Shown here: one piece after another, positions 1 through 11,821 of the stretch
Layout: each line of letters starts with the position of its first letter
How positions within the stretch are numbered: the stretch's first letter is position 1
Origin: Siphonodentalium dalli
Taxonomy: Eukaryota; Mollusca; Scaphopoda; Gadilida; Siphonodentaliidae
NCBI GenBank assembly: GCA_032622095.1
Contig: CP136066.1
Coordinates: 113,605,319 to 113,669,318 of the forward strand
DNA length: 64,000 nt
Direction of reading: 5' to 3'
Translations under genes and position numbers: made by a program
Notes under the pieces: model-generated
Told to the model about the DNA's origin: nothing
The model's input: only the letters and a program-made list of their open reading frames with translations
The model's database searches: none

Positions 1-497
1 GCCAATAATTGTGGACGGTAGGGTGTGTTGTTGGATTAAAATATGAAATCCAATACAAAATGGAAAGTTCCCATCTAGACATAAAACCGAATATCAGGGA
101 TGTGGACTGTCAAATGATTTAATCATTCTAAGAGTAAAATCCATGTTTTTCAGAAAAACTTGATAGCTCTCATCGAGAGATCATCCCGGAGATTCAAATG
201 AAGTTTGGTGATGAGGGATGTGGCCTGTAGGGTGTGCCAAAGGTTTTAGTCATGCAAAGATTAAAATGCAAGATTGCGGCTGGCAGCCATGATTTTCATC
301 GAAACTTGTTCAAATTTAATAGGTCCCATCTAGAGGTGATCCCAAACAAGTCTACAAATTTTCAAAACATTTCGCTCATGATTGTGGCCACCAAGGGTGT
401 GCCGATGGATTCAAATCCATGATGGCCGCTGGTGGCCATGTTTTTTAACAGAATTCAGAACAAATGGTAAGCTCCCATCTAAAGGTCACCCCCGAAT
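1..497. repeat. Dispersed repeat, 'gatgagggatgtggcctgta' family
   Basis: There are two diverged units here, with motifs such as aagtttggtgatgaggg and tgtagggtgtgccaaagg. The same sequence resumes at 5033-5180 beyond composite element A and recurs at 18005-18350. No gene is seen in it. Confidence 0.7.
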
Positions 498-3400
498 ATG
501 ATATTTTTAGGGAGGGCCCTATGATAGTTCAGTGTTCAGGCTTTCTTTAAGGAAATATATATTATATTTTTAAAAATATCATATTTCCGCTAAAGGAAGC
601 CGTTCACACTGAACTATATGGATTAGAATGCAAGCCCAGGAGGAGGCATGAGCAATAAAGTTAATAGCCAAATTTGGAGGGAATGCACTCTTCTAAATAT
701 GAACTCTTTAATGAATCTGTTATGATTAGGTACGTGAAATAACTCATATAATTAGAGTGCTATATTGCCCAAACATGTACCTCCCCCCCCTTGTTTTTGG
801 AAGCAACATCCCAGGTGGTGCCATTCAATTCAGAATTGCGAGCGAACCGAGCAATTCTCTGTTCTTCATCCGTCAGTTCTAAGAATCCAGCCGATTTGAG
901 ATTCGAGGAGACTAACTCCCTCTCCGCCTTAGCGGCATAACGACCTGCACTGGAGGAGGCCCACTCCAAGGATGGCAAGACAACCAACATTAAGAGTTTA
1001 ACTAACTGCTGTTCACCAATGCAAATGGCAGACAACCTGATGCCCAATCTATGGCACAGGTATCAAATGGAGAGCCCATGAGCCCAAATGGGTTATACAA
1101 CTATAAGCGAGTCAAGCCATCGGATCAGAGGGAGCCCCCACCATCGCATGCTGCAGGTGGTCATGCCCAAGCTAATATCCTGGCCAAGCTGGAGGGTGGG
1201 GAGAGGTCACTTTTCTCCGATCCCTTCACGGAGGAGTGGCAGGCAAGGCTGTGTCGTCATTTTTCGTTTATGCGAGCGTGACCAGGGGGACTCGGCGCTT
1301 TACCTCATGGGTACGGCCCCTGCCCTACGCTTAAGCTGCCGAAGGCCATCCAGCCGGTGTCGATACGTACGCACGCGATTTTGGCAGCTTTAGCGCCCAG
1401 AACCGCTAGCGTCTGGTGGGGGCCAAATGGCCTGGAGGTCCCAAGTACCCCGGCAGCTCCACCAGACGTATCCCCACGAATTGGTTGAACCGTCGAGACG
1501 TAACCGGAGGAGCGTGAACTGGTCCTGCCCTTAGAAACAGTTATCACACATTCACATGTCCCTGAGGTACCTATGTATCACAATATACACATTGCGTATA
1601 TATATATATAAAATGATATAATATATATATCCGGGGGATATATATATTAAGTTTTCCTCATGAGACCATGTCAGAAGGCCCTTCCAAAGCTGCGCCCATC
1701 AATCTAATGGGCGGAGCCAGATCACAGCACCCTGTCATGATCCAACGTATCACTAAATATAGATATACAACCCCACAGAGAACATGTCTCATGTCTCTGA
1801 GGTACCTATGTATCACAAGATAGCATTGCAGAAACCCGGTGACACAAATCTTTCGCATATATAGATATATAAAATGATATCATAGATATATCATGGTGAT
1901 ATATAAGTCATCATGAGATCATGTCAGAAGATCCTACTAAAGCTGCGCCCAACAATCCAATGGTCGGAGCCAGAGCAGAGATCCCTGGCACAATCCAATG
2001 TATCATTAAAGATATATATATAGCCCCTCAGAGAACATGGCCGAACACCGCAGGTGACCAGAGCATCCAATGAGAAAGCAAACCGCTACTCTCAGGTGCC
2101 AAAACAATGTCGGTACGAGTATTAATTTTGGAGAAATTTCCCAACGAGCACCATCCTTTGGAATGGAGACAGACAGCAAAATGTGCAATCACAAGTATTA
2201 TGTTCAGCCTAAATCCACACACACTACTATTATTAGGCCATCACGACCACTAGGCACCTGAGAGCAGTCCGCGTTCCCAACGGAATACCCACCGCGATCC
2301 GATTCTGAGAAATGAAGGTGCGCCTTCTACAACCGAAATCAGTTCAAATGATGTACAATGTAGTCAGATGATGAACACAGGTAAATATTCACGGTCACCA
2401 TACGGAATATTCAGGTCTGAGCCTCTGCCTCCCCAAACATGCAGTAGAACGACCTAGGTGTGTGATAGGTCGGTTAGTGTGAAGCATGCAGCAAACTAGG
2501 GGAAGACCCGCTCTAAAAATGGCTCCCCTAGGAAGGAAACGAATGAAATATCATCCTCCTAGTAAAGGATACACATCCCTTTTTAATGTTTTATTTTAAT
2601 TTGAAGAGCCAAGATAGAGAGGAACTCCCCCGACCTAAGTGGTCCCGCTTATGGCATGTTTAAGGAAGAGAGGACAAACCCAGCATAGACCGAAATGCGC
2701 AGTTGGCAGAATGGCTTCAGGCCCTTATGATCGGGCATCTGTGCCATGGGGATGGGATGCCACTCGTACGGGTGGTCCCCTGCCTGCGTCTTAGGAAAGG
2801 ACGGTAATGCTGGTCAATGAGCTTCCTCGAAAGCTTAGCTGGACAGCGCAAACGTCTTTGCCTGTTTTATTGTCTATGTGCCAGATAATCAAATTGATAT
2901 GGGCAATAGAAGTATGAAGAGCCATGCTGATGGCCTCTTGTCGGAAAGGCTATTGGCAGTGGTCGTGGGACACGTGGCAATAGAAATGCTTTCCATGTAA
3001 ATATGCTTCATTCGTGTGTGTGAAGTATATTCGCCATATCAACGGTATGAAAGGTCGGGACACGTATATATTTTAAAATTCATTGAGACTCCAGCTAGTC
3101 CATGAATACCTTCAAAACACCTACCATGCCCTTTATGAACAATGCATGCTGTATTGGATGTACAGCCTGTTCTTGTACCAAGCTCACATTTGATATGGTT
3201 ACTTGCCATAAATAATGTCTCCCCCCCCCCACCTTCCTCGTCTTGGAATACCACTGCTATTATATCGTTATTCATTGGGGAACGTCATCCAGGCCACGGT
3301 CGCCAGTTATTGCCAGTGGGCCAGTTACCTGGAGGGGTCAAGTCACCACGACTCTAAATACCTGTCAGGCTGGAATCATTCACATAATTGAATCAAGAAG

Positions 3401-5032
3401 GGGAAAGGTTGTTCAAACCAAAGTATCTTCAAATATATTTGTAGATAGTGAAACCATGATTAAACACCGTCAGAGTGACGATAAGCTTCTTGCCTTACTC
3501 TAGAGAATGCAAACCGGAGCACCCATGATTTGTAATTTTTGTGTCCCAATTAGAGCCATATCCAGAATCGTAGTAATCCAGACCCCCCCCCCCCCCCCCC
3601 GCTTCTTTTCGGTAAACCTACACAGGAAGGAAAGCAATTATGTTTGTATTCCGGAAGGAGACACCATTTAGTCGAGATACAACCCAGCAATTTTGAAAGG
3701 ATGGGTTAATTTTTGGATACAATTCAGAATAACTAAAATCTGGAATTGAGACAATAGTGAAACTGTCATCATTCAAGCGTCGACCAACACATCTAAATCA
3801 TAAGAGACATGTGTGACAGTATTAAAACAGAAAACACAAAGTATTTTGTGAAAGCATGTTGTTTAGATGAGATCTAGCGACTCCAGTAGTGTTCTGTAAC
3901 ATGCACACACCTAGGTGTGTACATGTGTCAGCCATTAAGTTTTTATTGTCCACACCCGATCGCACAGCGTAGTGCACCCACGACAACATACCTGAACAAG
4001 TGTTGTAATGGGGAAAGTCGGCATTTGCATTCGGATTTTATTCAGTAATCTCGAATGGGACTTGTTAGCCTGACAAACTTGGTATCGGACCGAGTTCTGA
4101 TTTCTGTCAGAATACCCTGACCAGGGTGCGATCCCCGGTCCGCTAGCACATGGCTGAGATTGTTACATTGAAGGTGATGCTCCGTTACGAGAATCAAACC
4201 ATGAACATAATTATAACACTTGTCCAATATCAATCTCTGTCAATTTATTAAAGTAATAATGACACTACTGTTTTTACATTGAATTGATAAACCCAGATGT
4301 AAATTGTAATCAACTTTTAAGTTAAAATGTGACCAACACATCTGGATCAGTTGTATTGAACCATAAAACAACAAAGTATTATGAGATAGAATGTAGTTCA
4401 TAACATTATGATAGATAGCGTCAGTAGCGATGGTAATTATTGCTAAATAAATGTCCACGCGTAAATAAATTCCCACGAAATTAGGAGACTTCGGTAGCGA
4501 AACACGTGGCATTTTTTATATCTGACAAATTATATCATACCTTATAGGTTCTATAATAATTACATAGATGAATTGTTCACAATAGTAAGGCCTTGAAATG
4601 GCGGCTGATTATGGCGAAATGTCGATTTTCAGATTCGAAAAATATTAAGTCCGCCGCCTATTCGAAAACACGGAACAATTGTATGTTTGAAGCGAAACGG
4701 TCCGTGAATTCGAAACAATAATTCTAAAAACTAACGCGTAGGCGACCAGTAATTATTGTATCGATAAATTGAATTTGTTGTCTAGTTATTAAACGACAAA
4801 TTCGGAACAATACTCCCTTTAGACTTCTCTCTTTGGTAGCAGAAAATAAACTGGCGAATTCATTCGGTTATATTGGGACTGCGCATGCGTGACTAATCCG
4901 AGCAGGCCACTGGAGACCGCGAGGTATCGTAGGCGACCACAAAAAAGTTAACCCCTTTTCTACTATGGTTTTACAAACGCAGGACATCTATCCATATAGT
5001 TCAGTGTGAACGGCTTCCTTTAGCGGAAATAT
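498..5032. mobile_element. Composite TIR element A (unclassified)
   Basis: The core runs 581-5032 and is bounded by inverted repeats at 581-623 and 4990-5032 that are identical over 43 bp by eye. They begin atatttccgctaaaggaag and contain CACACTGAACTATATGG. Left of the core, 498-580 is the remnant of the left cassette seen intact in elements B and C. The surrounding dispersed repeat is broken at the outer edges, which supports an insertion. The interior holds a C-run near 781-790, a GC-rich patch at about 1045-1540 and an imperfect internal duplication at about 1553-2045. No intact long ORF is present. It aligns collinearly with B for most of its length. Confidence 0.7.
1051..1281 (+). pseudogene. 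GC-rich coding-like relic in composite A
   Basis: A 76-codon plus-strand frame includes QREPPPSHAAGGHAQANIL and AKLEGGERSLFSDP. The paralogous patch in element B (about 36535-36745) keeps most of this reading, but has a stop where A has CGA. Differences fall at first and second codon positions and at CpG sites. This suggests a dead copy of a former protein and not a living gene. I do not recognise the family. Confidence 0.3.
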
Positions 5033-5180
5033 CCATATGAAGTTTGGTGATGATTGGAGGAAGGTTGTGGCCTGTAGATTGTGCCAAAGGAATTGTTGAC
5101 AGATGCACGAATGGACGGATGTACGATGGATGCCAACTCATGGCATTTTCAGTTGACCTAAAAAATCAAGACTTTAATTA
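5033..5180. repeat. Right flank of the dispersed repeat split by element A
   Basis: It starts catatgaagtttggtgatga and continues with tgtgccaaaggaattgttga and an atggacggatg run. It resumes the repeat found at 1-497, so element A is the younger insertion. Confidence 0.65.
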
Positions 5181-5935
5181 CTCATTGATGTTAACATAGC
5201 GGTTTTAGAGCTCTACCCCATATTTCTGGCATTGTATATATAGGGCAATCAGTTACGAAATAAACACATCACATTTTTCTCGGATAATGAAGCTATGATG
5301 GCAGTTGTGAATTCGCAAACAGCTCAGGACAAGCAATTGTTAGAACTCCTCTGTAAACCAGTGATAATTTGTTTACAAAAGAGAACGTTTCTTTGCCCAA
5401 CATGTCCCGGGAGTTTCTAACACTTATCTCGTTTACCAGTTGTCAAATTCAGACGGCATGCTCCCTTTTACAATCACAATCTAGTTGACAACCCGTCACA
5501 TCTCTACCTACAGAAATTGGTAACACTGTGGCATTGGTACTCGGTCAGGTGTTGGCGCTATGACTCCTCCGCTAATCTCATGGTTCATCGCACACCTATT
5601 CAATCAGAGCTATGCATATCATTCAATATTATCTACAATTGTGGCAGTTGGCTATTACGATAAAATAAATAGCATCGTAGATCACAGTCCCATTTCTTGT
5701 GCGTAACGTAAGGTGTTATGTGGAGCGTAACGTTTATGCCTGAGTGAAGATTAGGTTGCCAATCACACGCTCAATCTGGGAACCTATCTTTTTTTTTAAA
5801 CTCTTTATTGACACTATATTCATGGACATATTCAAACATTTCATATACAGCAAAAAGATTATAATAACAATAATGTCCTGGTATGGGCGGGGAAGGTGGA
5901 CTTTCAATTCAAACACACCTTACACACATTCAAAA
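5181..5935. other. No gene recognised
   Basis: AT-rich sequence with no recognisable coding or repeat structure beyond short low-complexity runs. Confidence 0.4.
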
Positions 5936-6512
5936 TTGAAATGACGCCTCATACATTTTTATTTCCCAGAACTGGAACGTGTCTTATCAGCTCTACCAGT
6001 GCTGCGTCAGTAGCCATGAATTTGGCTTGTTTCGGCAGCATTCTCATTTGCTTTCTATGTATTTGCGAGAGTTGGAGAACTCTGTCTTGCTATTCAGGCT
6101 CACAAGGGCTGAGTAATTCAATTGCTGGACATTTGGGGTCCAGATTTTGAGGGCCATCTTTTAGTAGAGTTCCGTTATTTCAAACCCAATAGCTCAGCTG
6201 CCCTCCATGTTATTACAGTTTGATTTTAACCACAACACACCTTTTGTCCGAGTAGTTTAGTAGTGCAGTTTATGTGTTCATAAGTCGCATTGGCAAGCCC
6301 ACTATATGTGAATTTGAATGGGGCACCATTAGCTAACACTCATTTCCATGACAAATTATATAAGCATTTAGCCAAGTTAGGGTTAGCAACATCGCATTTT
6401 AAAGCACACTCATTACAAATCGGGGCTTGTTCATGGGCAGCCGAGCAAGTATATTCTGATGCTCAAATAAGAGTGATTGGTATGTGAAACGGGACACCTT
6501 TGACGCCCCGAG
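5936..6512 (+). pseudogene. Tyrosine recombinase (integrase-like) relic, broken
   Basis: About 190 codons read in one plus-strand frame as the catalytic part of an eukaryotic tyrosine recombinase, of the kind carried by Crypton, Ngaro and DIRS elements. Motifs in order are ELERVLSALPVLRQ, then AAFSFAFYVFARVGELCLA with the box-I arginine in RVGEL. Next come LLVEFRYFKPNSSAALHVIT and FCPSSLVVQF, then GAPLANTHFHDKLYKHL and HSLQIGACSWAAE. The frame contains about seven stops. A one-base shift follows IRVIG, after which YVKRDTF resumes the pattern. The usual arginine of the HxxR motif is glutamine here (HSLQ) and no nucleophile tyrosine is evident. It is a dead mobile-element gene. The longest uninterrupted piece is 6284-6487. 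Confidence 0.75.
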
Positions 6513-6661
6513 TTGCATCCAGGGGACACAGGGTTTTGTCTTAGTTTCTTTCCAGACTCTAGCTACTGACTGGACTTTTATTTGACTTCTCTTCCAAATT
6601 CCTTCCATCAGTAGGTTCTGCCAAAAGCTGGGTTCTATCTTTTGGTTCCCTATGCAAGCAC

Positions 6662-6783
6662 TTATCTCCTTCGGGTACAGGGCACATCCAAGCTACAATG
6701 GTTAGTTTCAGTGTGTGCGATGTATCTCCTTCGGGCACAGGGCACATCCAAGCTACAATGGTTGGTTTCAGTGGGTGTGACGT
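6662..6783. repeat. 60-bp tandem duplication (2 units)
   Basis: Two near-identical adjacent units of about 60 bp begin atctccttcggg and contain gggcacatccaagctacaat, with a few substitutions between them. They lie just downstream of the recombinase relic. Confidence 0.8.
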
Positions 6784-6799
6784 ATCTCTGAGTTGACAA

Positions 6800-6945
6800 A
6801 TCTGTGGCAGTTTGGTGACCACTCTAAAGTGGTTTTTATATATTTATCTATGAACCTGAACATGGTTTAGATTGATTAAAAATTGCCCATATCAGCATAA
6901 CGGTAGTCTAGTTTTATTGGGGGGGGGGGGGTGGGATAAATTAAG
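6800..6945 (+). repeat. Direct repeat copy 1 with G-run
   Basis: It contains gaccactctaaagtgg, then tgcccatatcagca and tagtctagttttattg, followed by a run of 12 or more G. A diverged copy in the same orientation lies at about 7870-8020. Confidence 0.6.
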
Positions 6946-7869
6946 CAATTATACTTAAAGTTAGACTTCATTTATCAAGTGATATCCACCCATTAATTCT
7001 TTATCAAGGACCTTCATAGCTTTTTAGTTTCCTAGCCCACATGTTATTATTTTGGTCGGATTCAGGAAGAAATATGAAGTGAATTTTTTAGTATGCTGCG
7101 TCTGGATAATTTAGTTAAAGGTGGATAATTCTTGGCCTAATTTTGAATGGTCAATGATGGGGGTGGCAACATGGTTAATCTCATGTTCAATTTACAGTTG
7201 CCAATTCGGGCACATCAATTACAAAAATATCTCACCAGTCATCTCCCCCAACCTCCTCCTTTAATCAACTTGGTTTATCTTTTATTAGCTTAGTTTCAAT
7301 TTATACATACTCTCTGTCAGATGTGCTGTATTGGGCCCCCCTTTAATCCTATGTATTTTCTCATTGACTCCAGTCATGCTGTTTATTATTATACATTAGA
7401 ATAGGTTGGGCAGTTTTTAAGGACTATAGTAGTCATGTCGTCTATATGTGTTACACTTTATTAGTGCTAGCTAAAGGGTCAGGTTTCTATGTTTTCACAT
7501 TTTTGCAGTTTTGGACCAGGAACGAGTCTATTCAACAAGAGACATTGAGTGCATGCAAATAAACAGACATGAGAGTCACAAAAATAATGGCAGACGACAG
7601 CTTAGATAGCAATGTTCATTCACAAAGAATTTGTATCTATTTTTAGGGGAAAATCTATCATTAAAATGTAATTTTACTGCAGTGAAGAATAGACTTAAGA
7701 TCATTGTTTTCAAATTTTGAGCATTATACTGTCCTTGTCCCAATTGAACCAGCCATCTGATTGATAGTAACCTGACCCCTTTTAGCTCTCATAGTTGATC
7801 TGTTTATTATTCATTCATTGAGTTTTTTTATTATTCATCTTGAGTTTCCTTCATTTTTTGGCAACTTGT

Positions 7870-8020
7870 ATATCACAATGGGTGGTTTGATGACCACACC
7901 AAAGTGAATTGTATATTAGTCTATTATCTGAATCTGAACATAGTTAAGATTGTTTAAAAGATGCCCATATCAGTAGTCTAGTTTTATTATTTTTATTGGG
8001 AGGGGGGGGGGGGGGCATGG
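7870..8020 (+). repeat. Direct repeat copy 2 with G-run
   Basis: This is the partner of 6800-6945: gaccacaccaaagtg, tgcccatatcagtag and tctagttttatta, then a G-run. The two are about 1.07 kb apart. Between them at 7524-7570 is a short match to the composite B interior (gtctattcaa ... gagacattgagtg). Confidence 0.6.
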
Positions 8021-8715
8021 ATAAATAACATATATAGTATCCAACACTGGGACATAAACTATAAGAACACTGTTTGGGAGATGGTTGGGGAATTGTACAT
8101 ATATGTTGAGTAGTGGCCTGGAAACAATGTTCCCCAAAATCTACTATATACTTTGGAACTTCTGTCTGTCTGTGTGTGACTGTCTGTGTGTGTTATAGAT
8201 TCGAAAACTGCTTGAACGATCTGATTCAAATTTGGTATGTAGGCCTACTTTGATACAGGGAACATGGGCAGGTCCAATTTCACGGGCGACCGTGGCCTTC
8301 ACCTCGCTCATATAGGCATGTTTCTGGACCTATTCAATATTCAATACTTCCTACGATTTAAAAGAAATTTCAACGTTGCATTAGATTTCCTTCTGGATGG
8401 ACTGCCCTGCCAATAACCGTACTGCTAACCCTAAGTGCATAGGAAACTAGAGAAATCAACAAGGCTAGTGCTAACATATGCAAAGAAATGAAATGGAAAC
8501 TAACAACTGTTCAGACAAAATATATGAGGAGCACGTGAAGCACACTCACAATTGCATGATCACTTGCCACTAGCCAATCAAAAACGATGAATTGATAACG
8601 CCCCTTGATCAATCGATAATGAGCGTGATTTATGGGAATATGTTTTGAGTTTTGAGCTCATTTTACTTCCACTTTCTACTTATGGTGGTTCTCCCGCAAA
8701 ATGACATTTGATTTT
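8021..8715. other. No gene recognised; possible short dispersed repeat
   Basis: The stretch at 8150-8340 (tctgtctgtgtgtg, then attcgaaaactgcttgaacg) has the look of an invertebrate dispersed repeat, but I see no second copy in the window. The rest is unassigned AT-rich DNA. Confidence 0.3.
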
Positions 8716-8873
8716 ATAAGAATAACTCTAGTTTTGATTAAGGTTATTAGTTATAACCGAAAAGTTTGAACACAAATTATCTATAACATCGGTTACATAA
8801 TTTGTCTTCAAAAGTTTTGGTTATAACTGCATAACCTTAATCGAATTAATCAAAACAAGAGTTATTTCTTATA
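8716..8873. mobile_element. Foldback (palindromic) element
   Basis: A left arm beginning ataagaataactctagtttt and containing gattaaggttat is mirrored by a right arm ending aaaacaagagttatttcttat-like sequence. The arms cover nearly the whole 158 bp, forming one long imperfect hairpin typical of foldback MITEs. Confidence 0.7.
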
Positions 8874-9159
8874 TATTGTAGTTTTTTGGACAGGAGAAGT
8901 CATTGGTGCTTGGGATATCGTTCTTCAAAAAAGAATTTACGATGTAACTGTAGTTCAGGAAATACGGCAACTTTAACCTCTTCACTACTAAATGAAGTCA
9001 TGTGCTGGGCAAATTGATGTTCTGCCAATTTTGCAGTGGAAAATATAATGGGAATGTCTTCATGCAAAGGTTACATCATAGCCAATCCTGAAGCACCATA
9101 CATTGATTAAAACATCGCGATACACCGGTTCAGTTGCACTAATTTCTTAGTCCCCCTTC

Positions 9160-9275
9160 AGAATGATGGCCGCCTGCTAGTGTGCGGAAGTAGATCCATA
9201 CTCAGTATGGACGTATAACAAACAGCTTGACATTTTAGGTCCGTACTCAGTACTGACGTATAGCAGCCAAGAGGT
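9160..9275. repeat. Paired short repeat around catactcagtatggacgtat
   Basis: The motif catactcagtatggacgtat near 9198 is repeated as cgtactcagtactgacgtat about 45 bp further on. Each carries a small inverted core. Function unknown; the stretch lies just beyond the last visible ANAPC1 exon. Confidence 0.5.
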
Positions 9276-9323
9276 TAAGAATTGGAACAACTTTCAAGAT
9301 TTTAAGTAATATGAAGTCTATAC

Positions 9324-9463
9324 CTTCCACCACCAAGGAAAAGTAGACCCGTCGCCATAGAAATAGCTAAGTTGAATCCAAACATCATGTAGTTGCATTG
9401 CGGGCGTTGTCTGAACATCCGACAGTATCTGAGGACCTCTAGGTTACCTGTTCCAGACATCAC
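9324..9463 (-). CDS. ANAPC1: ANAPC1 exon 17 in window (last visible)
   Basis: This 140-nt exon reads VMSGTGNLEVLRYCRMF, NYMMFGFNLAISM and ATGLLFLGGG, matching human VMAGSGNLKVLQLCRFL and LGLLFLGGGRYS. The acceptor is attggcag and the donor gtatag, with a split arginine codon at the end. The next exon should begin with a conserved YSLST-like stretch. I did not find it between 1 and 9323, so the following intron is probably longer than 9.3 kb. Confidence 0.95.
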
Positions 9464-9922
9464 CTGCCAATGTAATAGGAGTCAACAATTATGATTGGCT
9501 GACTTGGGTTTAGTGTTCTTTCAGCTGCAAGGCATAATCACAATGTTGTCAATATCATACTGCATCTTATATATCCTTCTCATATTAGTTCATTCATTGA
9601 TTTATCTGGTTGTGTTTTTCAACTTGAAAACTTGACAGAAAAGTTGATGACTAAAATTAATACAATGTACAGAAACATGTGATGTTTAATTTGAGAAACA
9701 TTGAGGTCATGTTAGGTTAAAGTTATAGTATTCCTATTAGTATAGGACAGTATCATGTGTTTGAGATATTAGAGTGCAGTAGCACTTCTATCCAGTCCTA
9801 GTAATCATGATAGATTTGTAAGGTAATGTAGCATAGTTCTAAACAGTAATAATTAGTTGAGACGCTAAACCTTTAGTTTGTTCAAACTATATTGAAGGCC
9901 AAGAGTTGTTGTCAATGCATAC

Positions 9923-10036
9923 CATGGCAAGTGAAAGAATGATAATGGAAAGACAGCTCTCAACAGTGCTCCTTCCAGCCTGCTCACACAGAACTTGGCG
10001 AGAGAGAATATTCACAGCTTTCTTGAGGATCTCCAT
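9923..10036 (-). CDS. ANAPC1: ANAPC1 exon 16 in window
   Basis: This exon is 114 nt (38 codons) and reads MEILKKAVNILSRQV, a short variable piece, and VESCLSIIILSLAM, matching human ETCLSVVLLSLAM. The acceptor is taatttcag and the donor gtatgc. Phase is 0 at both ends. Confidence 0.94.
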
Positions 10037-11264
10037 CTGAAATTAGTTTGAAAGTCTGAGATAGGTCAAAATTAGTATTCTAATTCACTAATTCAACCTC
10101 TCGGCAGGTAAATCAAATTTCAGCAACACTGATTGGTCAGTTGCTGATGTGTAGCTTGATACAATCGCACGAGCTATACGCCTGCTCACTGATTTAAAAA
10201 ATCTGAATTGTTACGGGGTCCCCCGGAACTACCACGTTCCTATGGACAACAATGTTTTAATTGTGCATCATCTTATTTCAATGTCGGGAAAATTATTCAG
10301 GAAACCCGTTTTAATTAAAATATTTTCAAAATGAATCAAAGGACGTTGGATGATGACATAAATGACAGCAGACATGACATTGCAAAAAGCGAACAATATT
10401 CACATGAAGTTTGATGTGCACCCTTGACCACTGCTGCAATGCCAATGGCCTGTCAGTACTTAGTGTAATACATTGGCACAACTTGGCCACAAACTTGGCA
10501 TATCCAATATCAAATGGACAGGATATGGAAAAATTACTCAATGAACATTATGGATTCCTCTGGATGGATTGGTTTATTTCTATTCGAAAAATGGAACTAT
10601 ATCTTTATGTAGCAGAACACAAGTGATATGGATTGTTTCTAAACTGTCAACTATGCCCAGTTAAGCAACTCTTTGGTAGATTCTCATGGCTAATACATGA
10701 TTTTTTGGTCAGTGTGAATTAGAATGGGGGTAACCATGCTGTCAAATGTTGCTTGGTTATTTATCGGTGGGTTTTCTAATGAAAAATTATATCTGTTTTA
10801 CCAGCTCCTCGCACTGCCTGTAAAACTGCGTTTTCCGTCGTAAATCTCATCGATAAATGTTCAAAAAGCACACCAGACAGCATGTTTATCCCCTAAATTT
10901 ATTACATTTTCATCGAAGTCTTATATCAATATATATACTTTATCCCCACTCCCAAAAGTCAATGTGTTACTACCACACTGTCAGGATGTTAATCCACTCT
11001 CAGAACTGCATTATGACATCATTTGTTTACATTGTTTACTTTTTTATAATTTTTCCAAGCATGATAAAAAACCATCATGAGTCATTACATTATAAGTATT
11101 ATTATGGAATTCCATAATAGTTATGGGGCATTTTCCTTGAATATCACTTAAGTTAGCAATAGACATGGCTAGTTGCTTTAAAAGTGCTGAATGATCACAC
11201 TTTGCTATGTTATTTACATCAGGTCCTTTAAAATACTGCCTTGATTTGAATTGATCATACTTAC
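10037..11264. other. ANAPC1 intron, nothing recognised
   Basis: AT-rich intron sequence. Short open frames here have no recognisable domain and no repeat partner elsewhere in the window. Confidence 0.5.
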
Positions 11265-11355
11265 CAGTACTTTGAATGCTGCCTCATTGGCTGTACCAGC
11301 AAATTTCAGACCTACTATCATCGCTACACCAGAGACAACGTTACAATATGCCTGG
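11265..11355 (-). CDS. ANAPC1: ANAPC1 exon 15 in window
   Basis: This 91-nt exon completes a split serine and reads QAYCNVVSGVAM then IVGLKFAGTANEAAFKVL, matching human QAHVYIIAGACLSLGFRFAGSEN. It carries a PC-repeat motif. The acceptor is cattacag and the donor gtaagt. Confidence 0.94.
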
Positions 11356-11747
11356 CTGTAATGAGAAAAGAAAGAATTTCATCATGCCAGAAATAGGAAA
11401 TATTTTTAGTATCTTTTGCTCAATATTTGTTGCATAAATTTCCCAATGGACTCAGAGTGACAACCATGGCATATGAAACATAATGAAAATAATTAGCTAC
11501 CATTAAAATTCGTTAGTCTTCTAAAGATAGATTGATGGAATTTATCTTGTTGGAAAAAGAAATTATGTTCTTGATAAAGATAGGAAAAAATCCATTACAT
11601 TCTCTCTAATGTTTTATTCTAATAAGACAATTTCATACACACTTGAGGATGCTAAACAGTTCGTTTCAGGCAACATCGATATTATATCATATTTTACATT
11701 CAAACTCAAAAGCACACTATTGTTGTGAAAACTAACATTCTTATTAC

Positions 11748-11821
11748 CTCATTGTTTCAAAATCTATGCCGAGGTCTTCATCGTCAAACATGCCCTTCTT
11801 AAATGCATATCTCTTGACTAT
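11748..11821 (-). CDS. ANAPC1: ANAPC1 exon 14 in window
   Basis: This 74-nt exon reads IVKRYAFKKGMF and DDEDLGIDFETM. It is the least conserved exon, but its acidic DDEDL and ETMSQ context fits human CSEDLNLETLSQ. The acceptor is tattgcag and the donor gtaata. Phase agrees with both neighbours. Confidence 0.88.

Noticed and set aside
4120-4215. tRNA-like B-box sequences (ggtgcgatccccgg; and gagaatcgaaccatgaac at 40470 and 42503 in element B).
   Set aside because: No matching A box, cloverleaf or SINE tail could be made out; the similarity may be chance inside the composite elements.
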